Shown here piece by piece: positions 20,008 through 29,308 of a DNA stretch of 64,000 nt (position 1 is its first letter; each line of letters opens with the position of its first letter). The DNA comes from Komarekiella atlantica HA4396-MV6. GTDB lineage: Bacteria; Cyanobacteriota; Cyanobacteriia; Cyanobacteriales; Nostocaceae. Both the position numbers and the translations under genes were made by a program. The notes under the pieces were generated by a model, which saw only the letters and a list, made by a program, of their open reading frames with translations, was not told the origin of the DNA and made no database searches. The stretch is taken from positions 1 through 64,000 of the forward strand of contig JAHHHK010000015.1 in assembly GCA_019359395.1 (NCBI GenBank), read 5' to 3'.

Positions 20008-20925
20008 ATGCTCTTGAGTAATGCAACTGACTAGCACAGAATTACAATTCTGTAAGCATCAGGTTTCATCACAAAACTTAACTCTTTTACTTCTCTGAAA
20101 AGCTATCCATTACTCAGATCTTTATTAACATTTGCGATCGCTATGTTTGATGACAAACCACTCCCGAAGTTCTGAGCGCAGTAAGCCTGCTCTTGGAATT
20201 GTCTTTGTGTCTACGCTCATCAATAATCAAACCTTTATATCTTCGTGTCTAATTCTCAATAAAATTGAGTTTTTGTCGAGAATAATCAGGTCTGATTTGT
20301 CAAAAAAGCGAGAAAATCTCAGTTATACTTGAGAGCCTTATAAAATAAGGGTTACAAGATTGTTAAAAAAATGTGGCTAATGGATAGGTTTTTTCAGGGT
20401 AATAGACGGCTTTTTTACTAAATGGCTACGAACTGAAGTACAACAAGGGGCATCTCGCCCTTTTTTTATTGACTTAAGTGAATATACAGAAATATTTCCG
20501 CTTTGTAGCAGTATTTTCTAAAGATTGGATGAATATCATTTGAGCAAATACGTAATTTTACAGTGAATGCAACTTTTACTCATCCAACAAAGTTCTGAAC
20601 AATATAATTTTGTATTTACAAGTTAATTCCAGAATTAATTAATAAAATTAAGTACAATCTCGGTTTGATATTTAGTAACTAATTTTATATTTTGTTTCTA
20701 TGTGGTTTAAAAAAACTACATGACATACCAAATATAAATATCAGTTTCGTCCATTTAAATTTTGCTCAATGTCAATTCAATTATGGCATTTATCCTATAA
20801 AAACTCTTTTATATGCCACATAATTTACTAAGACATTTAGCGCGATATTTTATTTTATATCGTGTAATCAAAGCTGAGTTTAAAAATAGAAATTGACTAT
20901 TTATTTACTAAATAAAAATGGTGCT
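20008..20925. other. Long AT-rich intergenic region between psbO and sigF
   Basis: About 900 bp. A small palindrome CAGAATTACAATTCTG (20037-20052) follows psbO. A 66-codon frame at 20132-20332 looks like chance. The second half (20500-20900) is very AT-rich and may be the sigF promoter/leader region. No RNA gene is recognised. Confidence 0.4.
20444..20468 (+). terminator. Probable rho-independent terminator between psbO and sigF
   Basis: AGGGGC, a CATCTC loop and GCCCT followed by seven T residues make a short GC hairpin with a T tract. It lies far (about 440 bp) from the psbO stop, so it may end a separate short transcript. Confidence 0.5.
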
Positions 20926-21702
20926 ATGCCTACCACAGTCACCAATGAACTGAAACATGAAATATGGCAGTTGTTGCGAGAGTATCAGCAATCCCGGTCA
21001 GAAAATGTTCGCAATCAACTGGTTAAACTCAATTTTGGACTTGTGAGAAAAGAAGCTCACTATTGGCTAAATCAATGTCATGAAAGCTACGAGGATTTGC
21101 TCCAGGTTGGCTGTTTGGGTTTAATTAGAGCTATTGAAAGATTTGAAATTTCCAAAGGGCATGCATTCAGTTCCTATGCCATTCCTTATATTCGGGGTGA
21201 AATTCAACACTACCTCCGAGACAAAGGTGTCACCGTACGAATCCCTCGGCGGTGGTTAGCGCTACAACAGCAGGCAATAGGGGTTTCACGTTCTTTGCGT
21301 GAGAAATACAATCGCCAACCTACCGACTCGGAATTAGCAGCAGCACTGGAAATTTCTCCAAACGAATGGCAAGAAATTAAATTAGCATGGGTTAATCGTG
21401 CTCCTTTGAGTTTAGATGTGCCAGTGCAAGATGGAGAAGAAGGTGCTACTTGTCTAGGAGAATTGGTTCCAGATCCTCACTACCGTAGCTTTCAACTAGC
21501 ACAAGAAGATCAACTTCGCCTACAACAAGCACTGCTGCAACTCGAAAAACGCACCCGCGAAGTATTGGAATGTGTCTTTTTACAAGATTTGACACAAAAA
21601 CAAGTAGCAGAACATTTGGGGATTAGTGTGGTAACGGTTTCCCGTAGAGTCAAGAAAGGTCTGGATTTGATGAAACACCTTATGGGTGTAGCAGAAGATT
21701 AA
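20926..21702 (+). CDS. sigF: RNA polymerase sigma factor SigF (group 3)
   Basis: The 258-residue sigma-70 family factor has region 2 (NFGLVRKEAHYWL, EDLLQVGCLGLIRAIERFE, GHAFSSYAIPYIRGEIQHYLRD), region 3 (VRIPRRW, SLREKYNRQPTDSELA) and region 4 (LEKRTREVLECVFL, TQKQVAEHLGISVVTVSRRV). The lack of a long N-terminus and region 1.1 places it in group 3, SigF/SigB-like. In cyanobacteria SigF is linked to surface, pilus and stress gene control. I chose the ATG at 20926 (MPTTVTNELK) rather than the TTG at 20893. In Anabaena sigF also lies next to psbO. The genes that follow (a lipoprotein and a small protein) could be in its regulatory sphere, but this is inference. Confidence 0.9.
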   Translation: MPTTVTNELKHEIWQLLREYQQSRSENVRNQLVKLNFGLVRKEAHYWLNQCHESYEDLLQVGCLGLIRAIERFEISKGHAFSSYAIPYIRGEIQHYLRDKGVTVRIPRRWLALQQQAIGVSRSLREKYNRQPTDSELAAALEISPNEWQEIKLAWVNRAPLSLDVPVQDGEEGATCLGELVPDPHYRSFQLAQEDQLRLQQALLQLEKRTREVLECVFLQDLTQKQVAEHLGISVVTVSRRVKKGLDLMKHLMGVAED

Positions 21703-21866
21703 CTGCAAACAAACTCAAACCGCAGTTATGCTGAGCTATTAGTGCTAAAAATAACCCTTGAAATGCAAAAAATTAGGTTATAAAGGAACAGACTTCGCCT
21801 TTGATACTAATTTCAGGCATGTTGCTTTCCACAAGTAAATTTTCTAATGGCTTTTGAGAAAAACTC

Positions 21867-22691
21867 ATGGGCAAAAATTCCAAAATTGCAGTTGCAGCCA
21901 TTTTAACTTTGGCGATCGCTGGATGTGCTTCTGAAGAAACACCACAAGCGATTAATCCTACACCAATTCCCCAAACGGCAGCAAAGTCACAAGCAATTCA
22001 ATCTTTTAAAAATCCAGTAGTGCCTGCCAAACAGGTTTCACAAGTTGCTTCTGCAACTCTTAACCTGATTCAACCGACTAATGCCACAGAGCGAGTAGTT
22101 GTGGTATCAAAAGGGCGGACTGACCCGTTTGCCCAAATTGCCGGACAGACGGTTTCCACAATGCCCTACAATACAGCTGCAAGACCTGTGCCTGTATTGC
22201 CTCGCCTACCTACTGCATCGATAGTAAGCCGAAAACTTCCAGTCAGCAGCACAGCTTTAAATCAACAAAAAAATAAAAACTCTTCGGTACAAATAGCAAA
22301 AAGACCTGGCACTAGCTTAACTTCAGTTCTACCTAGGGTTTTGCCTCAAGTTATCCCCAACCCTACTCTAGTATCTGTGTTACCACCACCAGCACAACCT
22401 GAGTTAGCAAAGGCAGTTCTTGTGACTGGTGTAGTTCTAATTGGTAGAGAACCCCAGGCAATTATCAAAGTACCGAATGAGCCGACAAGTCGTTATGTGC
22501 AGGCGGGACAGCGATTGGCGAACGGTGTGCTGATTAAACGTATTGAAATGAACGAAGGCTATAACCCTGTCGTGATTCTGGAACAATATGGTATTGAGGT
22601 TGCCAAAATGGTAGGGGAAAGCCCTGCCAACTCAACGCCATCGGCTGCATCTGCTATTAATAATTCTGTTTTGATGGCAATGCCGCTTTAA
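21867..22691 (+). CDS. Lipoprotein with a C-terminal PilP-like beta domain, function unknown
   Basis: The 274-residue protein starts with a lipoprotein signal peptide (IAVAAILTLAIAGCAS; lipid-bearing Cys about residue 20). A Pro/Ser/Thr-rich, low-complexity middle follows. The C-terminal domain, about 185-250 (VTGVVLIGREPQAIIKVPNE, SRYVQAGQRLANGVLIKRIE), resembles the small beta domain of PilP/GspC-type proteins. It is probably anchored in a membrane and exposed to the periplasm. It lies 165 bp after sigF and 30 bp before a small gene on the same strand, so the two may form an operon. A pilus link is only suggested by the domain shape and by SigF. Confidence 0.65.
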   Translation: MGKNSKIAVAAILTLAIAGCASEETPQAINPTPIPQTAAKSQAIQSFKNPVVPAKQVSQVASATLNLIQPTNATERVVVVSKGRTDPFAQIAGQTVSTMPYNTAARPVPVLPRLPTASIVSRKLPVSSTALNQQKNKNSSVQIAKRPGTSLTSVLPRVLPQVIPNPTLVSVLPPPAQPELAKAVLVTGVVLIGREPQAIIKVPNEPTSRYVQAGQRLANGVLIKRIEMNEGYNPVVILEQYGIEVAKMVGESPANSTPSAASAINNSVLMAMPL

Positions 22692-22721
22692 AATATTGTT
22701 ACTGCTGGAGCTTTATTAAAG

Positions 22722-22970
22722 ATGGAGAACAAGGAAAAAATTGAATTTGCTGGTTTGCCTTTAGCAGTTTATAGAGAGATAGCAGCTCATTTGTGTCAAG
22801 TGGAAGGGGTAGAAGTGGATTTGATTCCTCAGTTATCCCAAGAGTTTGATTATAATCAAAGTCAAATTGGTGGTTTGTGGATTTATTGGACAGCCAACTC
22901 TGGTTTAGAAAGTCGGCAACGCGTCAACGAAATTTTGACTCACTATCAAAATCGCTATCTTGTCTTCTGA
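22722..22970 (+). CDS. Small protein of unknown function
   Basis: The 82-residue acidic protein (MENKEKIEFAGLPLAVYREI onward) has a predicted alpha/beta character with no signal peptide, membrane segment or metal motif. The sequence QIGGLWIYWTANS and the terminal HYQNRYLVF look conserved among cyanobacteria. It is 30 bp after the lipoprotein gene and probably co-transcribed with it. The function is unknown. Confidence 0.65.
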   Translation: MENKEKIEFAGLPLAVYREIAAHLCQVEGVEVDLIPQLSQEFDYNQSQIGGLWIYWTANSGLESRQRVNEILTHYQNRYLVF

Positions 22971-23274
22971 CAATTTGAGTTAATATCAATTTCCCCAAAG
23001 AATCGAGGGGAGAAACTCACAAAATGGCGTTGCATTAGTCAGATGCCAAACTGCGACACACTGAGATTGGCTTTACGCGCCCAGGTAAAGTGCCAAAAGT
23101 TAGGTAAGTAAAAGTGTTTTGAAACCTTGACTTGCTACACTCAAGTCAGTTTTGCCAGTGTGTAAATCAAAGCATCATAATTAGGTGATGCAATTATAAA
23201 TTGCTGAGGTAAACTTGCAAGCAAGGTAATGCAAAATATTACTCAGCGGCTCTTCGGTCTGGGCATAACTTATA
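22971..23274. other. Intergenic gap, nothing recognised
   Basis: About 300 bp before the large 23275 gene. No gene, hairpin with T tract or repeat stands out on either strand. Confidence 0.3.
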
Positions 23275-26013
23275 ATGGAACACTGGCAATTTCTGATACA
23301 AAAACAGGGCGATCGCTCCTGGCATACCCTGGAATCGCCAAATGTAGAAATTTTGGAAGGTGAATATAGAGTTTTGGCTCGTTCTAACCTTCCTAATACA
23401 GATGTGGAAGTGCGGGTTTCTCACTCTTCAACCCAAGAAATTCCACCAAAGCGGCGAATTTTTAGGCGATCGCGTCGCACTAACTCTGAAGGCTTAATGG
23501 CGGTAATTCCCTTTACCTACTTCAATCCGGGAGTTTGGGAATTGCGCTGCTCTGGCGACTTGATGTCAGAGCTACTGGGCAAATCCTGGCAATACAGGGT
23601 TCTACTGCAAGTCTTACCCCAGAAAATGGAGGGGAATAGGGGAGGAGAAGGGGAAAATGCAGAATCCAATTCTACGCATGACTACATTACTGGATTATCT
23701 GCCAACTCAACTAATAAACGAGAAGCTCCGCTACACAAGTCTACCTGGGAACCATTAGTTCCTGATTACTCAGATACTATTTCTGATCCTAACTTGGTAT
23801 CCACTGCCCAAGCAGAAACCGCAATTACTTTAGATGACGCCATTGCAATTCCTACAGAACAGGGAATTGTTATAGACAGCAGTCCTACCAATACTAATCT
23901 ATTAGATGAAACTAAAGAAATCGATCAGCCTGTCAGCCCTGTCTGGCTTAAAGGTGAGACGGCAGAACAGATTTTACAAAACTTGATAGAATTAGCTCTA
24001 CCCGCTTCTGAACCCTTGCTGGAAGATGAAACGGTGACGGATTCTATAACAACACAACCACCGCTACCATTATCACTAACTTTAGATCAGGAAACTTATG
24101 TTGCTCGTTGGGGGCAAGCTCTCACAATCAATGGGCACGTTGAACTAAAGGAAGAGACAGATTTAGATTTAGCTGAAACATTATCCGTAAAGAGCCTCTG
24201 TGCGCTCGAACTAGGAATTGAACTGCGATCGCCTCTAGAGTCAGAAATCCTGTCTCAGGTACGGCAATCCTTACCCGATCAAGTGCTGCCCTTTACTATC
24301 AACACCTCAATAGATGTTCCTGTTGACTGTGAATCTAAACTAATTTTGGCAGATATCTGTTTATATGGTGGACTTACTGATCTTGGTGAAGTTATACGAT
24401 TAGCTAGCCAATTCTTCACAATTACAGCAGATGTAACAGAATTACTGGCAATGACAGTAGTAGCAAAGCCTAGTACACCAAAAGTGTCAGAATCTAGCGC
24501 ATTATCAGTACCACCTACTGCCTTTACAGAGCCAGAGTCATCTGTCAGTCTCGATTTAGAACTTTTCAATCTGGTTAAAGCCGCAAAAACAGAACAGTCT
24601 CAAATATTTAATCCATCCCCAAATAAACCCTTACCACCGCGAATTAACCCGCGAGTTTTGCGAGAAGCCGCCTTACGAGCATCCATACTCAAGAATTCCG
24701 CAACTGAGCATTCGCCTCAATTGCCAAAGTTGCCTTCTAGCCAAACTACCGCGATGACTTCGGCGCTCACTGTTACTGCTCTTGTTACAGAACTATCTAC
24801 ACAGGAGGAACCTGTGGAGCAGCATACTCCTATGGCTGCCATCAATCTGGAGCAGTTGGTTATTAGGCATCGTAGAGTGCCAATGCTCAACCCAACTTTT
24901 CCATACTTGAGACGGCTAAAAGCTTTGCCAGATAGTAGGGAAGAAGTAAAAAACAATGTACCAGATGCCTTGGAATTTCAAGTTGCTGAGGACTTTTCGC
25001 AGTTGGACACAACTGTAGCAGAGGATAAAAATACACCGGAATTAGTAACAGACAATATCCAATTCCAGAATGAATCTGTTGAAGTTTCAGAAGTATCAGC
25101 TCCGTCGAGTGCAGAGTTTCTTGATGAATCTATTGCCGACGTAACCTTTTCTAGTGCAGAATCCATCACAGCGGTTAACTCCCACTCGTCACCCCTGATC
25201 AAGAAGTGGATGCAAAGTCAAGGATATTCGCCTGAATCTATCAATTTGGAGTACCAAGACGACGATAACTATGTTCCAGCCCAAGAGACGTTGGTTTCGC
25301 TAAGTTCTGAAACTGTGACTGTTGATGTCAACTTGTCATTAAATTTAGATACTGAAACACAGACAAAGGCAGACACGAACTTGGTGGAAGTAGAGGAGAT
25401 GGAGACACAGGGATACGCAGAAACAGAAAATGTGTCAGAAGAATCTTCATTTTTACAGCATCCATTACCACAACTACCGCCTTCTTCTCTTATTAAGACA
25501 ATATCAGCTTGGTTGGCGCAAGAAATTGTTATAGATGATACATATAATGAATTACCAGCCGATGTCATAAGTAACCAACTTTCTGAACAAGAGGCGCAAC
25601 CACTGTTAAATTTATCTCATTCCTTGCCTATGATTGCGGCAATAATTGAGCCTTTGCCAATTCCACAGTTGTATGTGCCAGGGGGCGAACTGATTGCTGG
25701 CAAGTCTATAACAGTGCGCGTAGAAATGCCTGATGTACACCCGCAAGTTGTTGTTAAGTTATGGGTTGAGGATTACCAAACTCGCTGGTTGCTAGATGGC
25801 CCCCATTTGCTGACAAATTTGCTGCCTAACTCCTGGGGAGGGTTGGAAGTGATAACTCAATTAAATATTCCCTTTGGCTGTTTAGAAATTCGCTTAGAGG
25901 CGATCGCTCTAGATATGGTAACTCAACAAGAGAGTCACAAAGTCACAATAGTGCGGACTGTGATTCCTCCCGACTTGCCGACTTTACAGCTAGATGAACT
26001 ACTGGGTATGTGA
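23275..26013 (+). CDS. Large acidic cyanobacterial protein of unknown function
   Basis: The 912-residue protein has no signal peptide. The first 120 residues form a beta-rich, Ig-like domain (MEHWQFLIQKQGDRSWHTLE to SWQYRVLLQVLPQ). A long, acidic, Ser/Thr/Pro-rich and probably disordered middle follows. Further beta domains lie near 270-390 (LSLTLDQETYVARWGQALTI) and at the C-terminus near 795-890 (PGGELIAGKSITVRVEMPD, VKLWVEDYQTRWLLDGPHLL). A Glu/Gly-rich stretch (EGNRGGEGENAE) near residue 120 looks like a local repeat expansion. The pattern of separated Ig-like domains suggests a scaffold or surface role, but nothing proves it. Confidence 0.7.
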   Translation: MEHWQFLIQKQGDRSWHTLESPNVEILEGEYRVLARSNLPNTDVEVRVSHSSTQEIPPKRRIFRRSRRTNSEGLMAVIPFTYFNPGVWELRCSGDLMSELLGKSWQYRVLLQVLPQKMEGNRGGEGENAESNSTHDYITGLSANSTNKREAPLHKSTWEPLVPDYSDTISDPNLVSTAQAETAITLDDAIAIPTEQGIVIDSSPTNTNLLDETKEIDQPVSPVWLKGETAEQILQNLIELALPASEPLLEDETVTDSITTQPPLPLSLTLDQETYVARWGQALTINGHVELKEETDLDLAETLSVKSLCALELGIELRSPLESEILSQVRQSLPDQVLPFTINTSIDVPVDCESKLILADICLYGGLTDLGEVIRLASQFFTITADVTELLAMTVVAKPSTPKVSESSALSVPPTAFTEPESSVSLDLELFNLVKAAKTEQSQIFNPSPNKPLPPRINPRVLREAALRASILKNSATEHSPQLPKLPSSQTTAMTSALTVTALVTELSTQEEPVEQHTPMAAINLEQLVIRHRRVPMLNPTFPYLRRLKALPDSREEVKNNVPDALEFQVAEDFSQLDTTVAEDKNTPELVTDNIQFQNESVEVSEVSAPSSAEFLDESIADVTFSSAESITAVNSHSSPLIKKWMQSQGYSPESINLEYQDDDNYVPAQETLVSLSSETVTVDVNLSLNLDTETQTKADTNLVEVEEMETQGYAETENVSEESSFLQHPLPQLPPSSLIKTISAWLAQEIVIDDTYNELPADVISNQLSEQEAQPLLNLSHSLPMIAAIIEPLPIPQLYVPGGELIAGKSITVRVEMPDVHPQVVVKLWVEDYQTRWLLDGPHLLTNLLPNSWGGLEVITQLNIPFGCLEIRLEAIALDMVTQQESHKVTIVRTVIPPDLPTLQLDELLGM

Positions 26014-26123
26014 AGATGCTGCAAAAATAGTCTGTGTTAAAAATCTTGAGAATTTCAAAAATCAGGCTGAATTTGCAGTAAGCTCATTTTGAATTGTAGT
26101 GTGATTAAACAGGAATCTTTACT

Positions 26124-26243
26124 ATGGCAGCTCCATTTTTGCCTTCTATCTTGGTTTACACAATTGGTTGGATTTTGCCCGGTGTGGTCTTCGCATTTCT
26201 ATTTTTATATATGGAAAGCGATGATATCAGCGATGCCAGCTGA
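26124..26243 (+). CDS. psaI: Photosystem I subunit VIII (PsaI-like), 39 aa
   Basis: The short frame encodes MAAPFLPSILVYTIGWILPG, then VVFAFLFLYMESDDISDAS. A lone membrane helix preceded by FLPSIL and followed by LFLY-x-E is the PsaI pattern; PsaI helps trimerise PSI and sits near PsaL. AGGAA lies about 8 bp upstream of the ATG. It converges on psbEFLJ and shares their terminator. Other tiny photosynthetic membrane proteins are possible alternatives, but the FLPSI...GW..P...LFLY.E pattern favours PsaI. Confidence 0.72.
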   Translation: MAAPFLPSILVYTIGWILPGVVFAFLFLYMESDDISDAS

Positions 26244-26333
26244 TGTAGTCAATAGTCATTAGTCAAGTTGTTGGGTAAGCAATTGTGATCAAGTCCGCCG
26301 TAGACTTTTCTAGACTATTGACTAAAAATTAAT

Positions 26334-26366
26334 ACCGCCTATCTCATGAAGATAGGCGGTTTTTTT
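26334..26366. terminator. Bidirectional terminator between psaI-like gene and psbEFLJ
   Basis: ACCGCCTATCT and AGATAGGCGGT form a perfect 11-bp stem with a CATGA loop, followed by six T residues on the plus strand and preceded by A-rich DNA. It serves convergent transcription from both sides. Confidence 0.8.
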
Positions 26367-26428
26367 AAGCTGATTTTTCAACAATTACTAGAAAATTCAG
26401 ACCCTATAAGATTCGGTTCAGACTATTG

Positions 26429-26548
26429 TTATATCGAAGAACCGAGTCCGGCGTAGGCACCATAAAAGAAAATGCCTAAAACAGTAATTACACCTAAACC
26501 TGCGACCGTAGCGACGACCCACAGGGGAATTCTCCCACTTCCAGACAC
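26429..26548 (-). CDS. psbJ: Photosystem II protein PsbJ, 39 aa
   Basis: The minus-strand translation [20 protein letters not shown], then [19 protein letters not shown], is a typical PsbJ: one membrane helix and the conserved GRIPLW and [10 protein letters not shown] ends. PsbJ sits beside cytochrome b559 and affects electron flow around the quinones. The start is GTG at 26546-26548, with GGAGG about 8 bp upstream on that strand. It is the last gene of the psbE-F-L-J operon and ends about 60 bp from the shared terminator. Confidence 0.95.
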   Translation of the reverse strand: MSGSGRIPLWVVATVAGLGVITVLGIFFYGAYAGLGSSI

Positions 26549-26618
26549 AGCTTTTCTCCTCCCTTAACAACAAATCAACACACGATCAATAAACAAAGAT
26601 TAACAACGGTACTTCTAA

Positions 26619-26738
26619 TTAGTTGAAGAAGTAACTGGAAAATAGTATACCCAGAACAAAAACTAGTAGAAGTCCTAGGTACAATGAAGTCCGGTTTAGT
26701 TCAACCGGTTGATTATTAGGATTGGGCGATCTTTCCAT
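26619..26738 (-). CDS. psbL: Photosystem II protein PsbL, 39 aa
   Basis: The translation [20 protein letters not shown], then [19 protein letters not shown], is the conserved PsbL sequence: polar N-terminus with [11 protein letters not shown], then one membrane helix ending SSYFFN. PsbL supports the PSII dimer interface and plastoquinone handling. GGAG lies upstream on the minus strand. It is the third gene of psbEFLJ, 9 bp after psbF. Confidence 0.96.
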   Translation of the reverse strand: MERSPNPNNQPVELNRTSLYLGLLLVFVLGILFSSYFFN

Positions 26739-26747
26739 AAATTTCTC

Positions 26748-26888
26748 CTAGCGTTGAATAAACTGCATTGCGGCGATCGCGCCTAAAAAGAACACAGTTG
26801 GTACACCCAAGGTGTGAACTGCAAGCCATCTAACCGTAAAAATTGGATAGGTAACTGGTTGATTATTGATGTTATTGCCGCTAGTCAT
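26748..26888 (-). CDS. psbF: Cytochrome b559 beta subunit PsbF, 46 aa
   Basis: The translation [20 protein letters not shown], then [20 protein letters not shown] and MQFIQR, is PsbF. His25 in RWLAVHTLG is the axial haem ligand that pairs with PsbE. The helix spans about residues 21-41. It lies between psbE (9 bp) and psbL (9 bp) in the operon. The product is too short for most ORF callers but is complete. Confidence 0.97.
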   Translation of the reverse strand: MTSGNNINNQPVTYPIFTVRWLAVHTLGVPTVFFLGAIAAMQFIQR

Positions 26889-26897
26889 GATCTCAAA

Positions 26898-27146
26898 CTA
26901 CTTTCCGATAAATTGTTCAACTTGCTTTTTAGCTTCAAAACGGTTTTTCACAATTGGCACTTCTTGGCGCGCTGGTGTGAAATACTCATCGGGACGGGGT
27001 GTACCAAACGCATCATAAGCCAGCCCTGTGCTGACAAATAGCCAACCTGCAATGAATAATGCTGGGATGGTGATGCTGTGAATCACCCAGTAACGAACGC
27101 TGGTAATGATGTCCGAAAACGGACGTTCTCCAGTAGTACCTGACAT
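26898..27146 (-). CDS. psbE: Cytochrome b559 alpha subunit PsbE
   Basis: The 82-residue protein starts [20 protein letters not shown]. The axial haem ligand is His23 in [18 protein letters not shown]; the helix is followed by the conserved lumenal [12 protein letters not shown] and the C-terminal Q-E-V-P-I-V block. Together with PsbF it binds the cytochrome b559 haem in PSII and is required for PSII assembly. It is the first gene of the psbEFLJ operon, downstream of ycf48 and rubredoxin genes on the same strand. Confidence 0.97.
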   Translation of the reverse strand: MSGTTGERPFSDIITSVRYWVIHSITIPALFIAGWLFVSTGLAYDAFGTPRPDEYFTPARQEVPIVKNRFEAKKQVEQFIGK

Positions 27147-27293
27147 TTAGTTCCCTACCTTCACAAAGAGTGTTATTGAGTTTATTATCCTACAAAGTTT
27201 AGAAAGAGTTACAACTTGCAACGTCCTTCTCAGAAATTGGTATTGGGCGTTGGGTATTAGTTATTCTCTTCGGCTGCTTTGCCTCTTTGGTTA

Positions 27294-28313
27294 CTAAGCT
27301 GGTTCTGGCGGGGAAGTTGTTTCAGGTGGGATATATTTCAGTAAAGCACCGCGATCGCCAATGATAAATCCCTGATCTGGCTTCAAGAAAACAATCTTGT
27401 ACAAATTAGCAGCTACTTCTTCGACCTCACGGTCTTTTTCCCAGGTTTTGCCACCATCAGTACTGCGTAGCAAATTACCGCTACCACCACCTATCCAAAC
27501 TTCATTGGGTGTGCGATATGCCAAATCCAGTAAACCCCAACTGGTTGAAGGTTCTGGATATTGCGCTTTTTGCCATTCGTCAGGTTTAGTTGGATCGCTA
27601 AACTGAATTTGACCTCCCCTTGCTAGCATCCACAACTGACCACCATCAGCAAAACCCATATTTTCTACTCGTCGCGAACTATTGCGGTTATGAGGAACCC
27701 AAGCATTTTGTCCTGGTTCCCAAGTTGAGTAGAAGTTACCTTTAGCAGAAACGGCAACATATTTGCCATCAGCAGAACGTTCGATGTTACGCACTACACC
27801 AACAGCTGACTCCACCTTAGCTTTCCAGTTTTTGCCGCCATCCGTAGTTTGATATATTGCTCCAACATCAGTAGCCATCTCAGCTGTATTCTCGGCTAGT
27901 GCCTTAATTGCGATCGGGCTACCGGGTAGCTTTTCGCTCAAGGGAATGCGTGACCAAGAACTACCTTCATCAGTAGTATGCAGTAGCAGCCCTGGCTCTC
28001 CAGCAATCCAGCCTTCTTTACCCACAAAACTTACTGAGTCAAAGCGATACTTTTGCTCGTCCAGTTCTAGCGTTAAAGGTTTCCAAGTATAACCACCGTC
28101 ATTTGTTTCCAAAAGTGTAGCGTTGCTACCTACTAAATAGCCATGCTGAGGATTACCAGTAAAGGAAATATCGAGCAGATTCGAGTCTGTCGGCACAGAA
28201 ATAATTTTCCAGGGGTTATAGCTAACGGAGGGAACTTTGCTACAACCTATACATATGAGGACTACGATTAACAAGGCAAATATTCGTTGCCAACTTCTCA
28301 CAAATGAATGCAT
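27294..28313 (-). CDS. ycf48: Photosystem II assembly factor Ycf48 (HCF136 homologue)
   Basis: The 339-residue lipoprotein precursor has the signal peptide FALLIVVLICIGC. The mature part is a seven-bladed propeller with the repeated Asp-box-like pattern (ETNDGGYTWKP, TTDEGSSWSR, TTDGGKNWKA, STDGGKTWEK). Ycf48 binds the D1 precursor early in PSII assembly and repair. The order rubA-ycf48-psbEFLJ on one strand is the usual cyanobacterial arrangement, so all these genes serve PSII biogenesis. Confidence 0.95.
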   Translation of the reverse strand: MHSFVRSWQRIFALLIVVLICIGCSKVPSVSYNPWKIISVPTDSNLLDISFTGNPQHGYLVGSNATLLETNDGGYTWKPLTLELDEQKYRFDSVSFVGKEGWIAGEPGLLLHTTDEGSSWSRIPLSEKLPGSPIAIKALAENTAEMATDVGAIYQTTDGGKNWKAKVESAVGVVRNIERSADGKYVAVSAKGNFYSTWEPGQNAWVPHNRNSSRRVENMGFADGGQLWMLARGGQIQFSDPTKPDEWQKAQYPEPSTSWGLLDLAYRTPNEVWIGGGSGNLLRSTDGGKTWEKDREVEEVAANLYKIVFLKPDQGFIIGDRGALLKYIPPETTSPPEPA

Positions 28314-28414
28314 CAGTATCTCTTAGTTGTTTCTAAATTTGTGTAGGGGTTCTCTAAAAGGTTTACCTTAAAGCAGTGGCCACCCTCCGAGGTAGGTCAA
28401 AAAGGTAACAAGTG

Positions 28415-28750
28415 TCATTGTAAGCCGTAGAGACTGATAAAAAACAAGAAGCCAAGAGCCAAAGCACCAAAAATCAAGATATTCTTTTGGGTTGGCGTTA
28501 GGTTGTTGACACCAAGACCGTAACCGAGATTTTCTTTAAAACCGGAAGCTGTACCTGCTGGGCCGATGTTGGCAAAAGCGGTCTTTTTAGCACTACAAAC
28601 TGGACAGCGCCAATTTATAGGCAGTTCTGCAAAGGTTGTCCCTGAAGCAATATCATGCTTGTCGTCGCCTTTTTCGGGTTCGTAAACATAACCGCAGGCG
28701 CGACACTCATAGCGGTCTAGCACTGGAGTCTCAACAGATGGTTCGCTCAT
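28415..28750 (-). CDS. rubA: Rubredoxin with C-terminal membrane helix (RubA)
   Basis: The 111-residue protein has both rubredoxin iron-binding loops, CRACGYVYEPEKG and CPVCSAKKTAF, near residues 20 and 58. After a linker comes a C-terminal membrane helix (ILIFGALALGFLFFISLY). RubA of oxygenic phototrophs is needed for photosystem II (and PSI) assembly in the thylakoid. I chose the ATG at 28748-28750 (MSEPSVETPVLDRYECRACG) over a 25-codon longer open frame with no family support. It precedes ycf48 and psbEFLJ on the same strand. Confidence 0.93.
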   Translation of the reverse strand: MSEPSVETPVLDRYECRACGYVYEPEKGDDKHDIASGTTFAELPINWRCPVCSAKKTAFANIGPAGTASGFKENLGYGLGVNNLTPTQKNILIFGALALGFLFFISLYGLQ

Positions 28751-28945
28751 GGCTAAGGCCTCGCAGAGAAAAAATCTTAAATATACGTTAAAAATTATGA
28801 CATAATTGTTAGGCTTTTCTATCATCTACCAAAACGAATCAAATACCTGAAGTGCATCTGTTTCTTAGATTTCAGAAAAGTCAAAAAGATATAATGTAAA
28901 AGAAAGTAACAGCCTTATTTACACTATAAGCGGTAGATATTCATT

Positions 28946-29308
28946 GTGTTTGTCCTCAGCGGTTACGAGTACCTTCTAGGCTTCTTCATAATCTGTAGCC
29001 TAGTGCCTGCCCTAGCACTCTCAGCGTCCAAGCTCCTACGACCCAGTGGTTCCAGCCCGGAACGACGCACTACTTATGAATCTGGCATGGAACCCATTGG
29101 GGGAGCCTGGATTCAGTTTAATATCCGCTACTACATGTTTGCCTTGGTCTTCGTCGTCTTTGATGTGGAGACGGTGTTCTTGTATCCTTGGGCGGTAGCT
29201 TTCCATCGTCTGGGGTTATTGGCATTTATTGAAGCGCTAGTCTTTATTGCAATTCTTGTAGTCGCTTTAGTTTACGCATGGCGTAAAGGAGCTTTGGAAT
29301 GGTCTTGA
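28946..29308 (+). CDS. ndhC: NDH-1 subunit 3 (NdhC)
   Basis: The 120-residue protein has three membrane helices and the conserved loop [20 protein letters not shown] and [11 protein letters not shown], both diagnostic of NdhC/NuoA. NDH-1 is the thylakoid ferredoxin-plastoquinone oxidoreductase used in respiration, cyclic electron flow and CO2 uptake. The start is GTG. The stop overlaps the ndhK start by 10 bp, so the genes are translationally coupled. It is the first gene of ndhC-K-J, divergent from rubA. Confidence 0.96.
   Translation: MFVLSGYEYLLGFFIICSLVPALALSASKLLRPSGSSPERRTTYESGMEPIGGAWIQFNIRYYMFALVFVVFDVETVFLYPWAVAFHRLGLLAFIEALVFIAILVVALVYAWRKGALEWS

Noticed and set aside
20132-20332. 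66-codon frame downstream of psbO
   Set aside because: No ribosome-binding site, no domain and low-complexity content; treated as intergenic.
27294-28313. Evolutionary link between Ycf48 and the tail-protein Asp-box repeats
   Set aside because: Both are propeller-type repeats with the Asp-box signature, but the motif is widespread and nothing in the sequence shows a specific relation.
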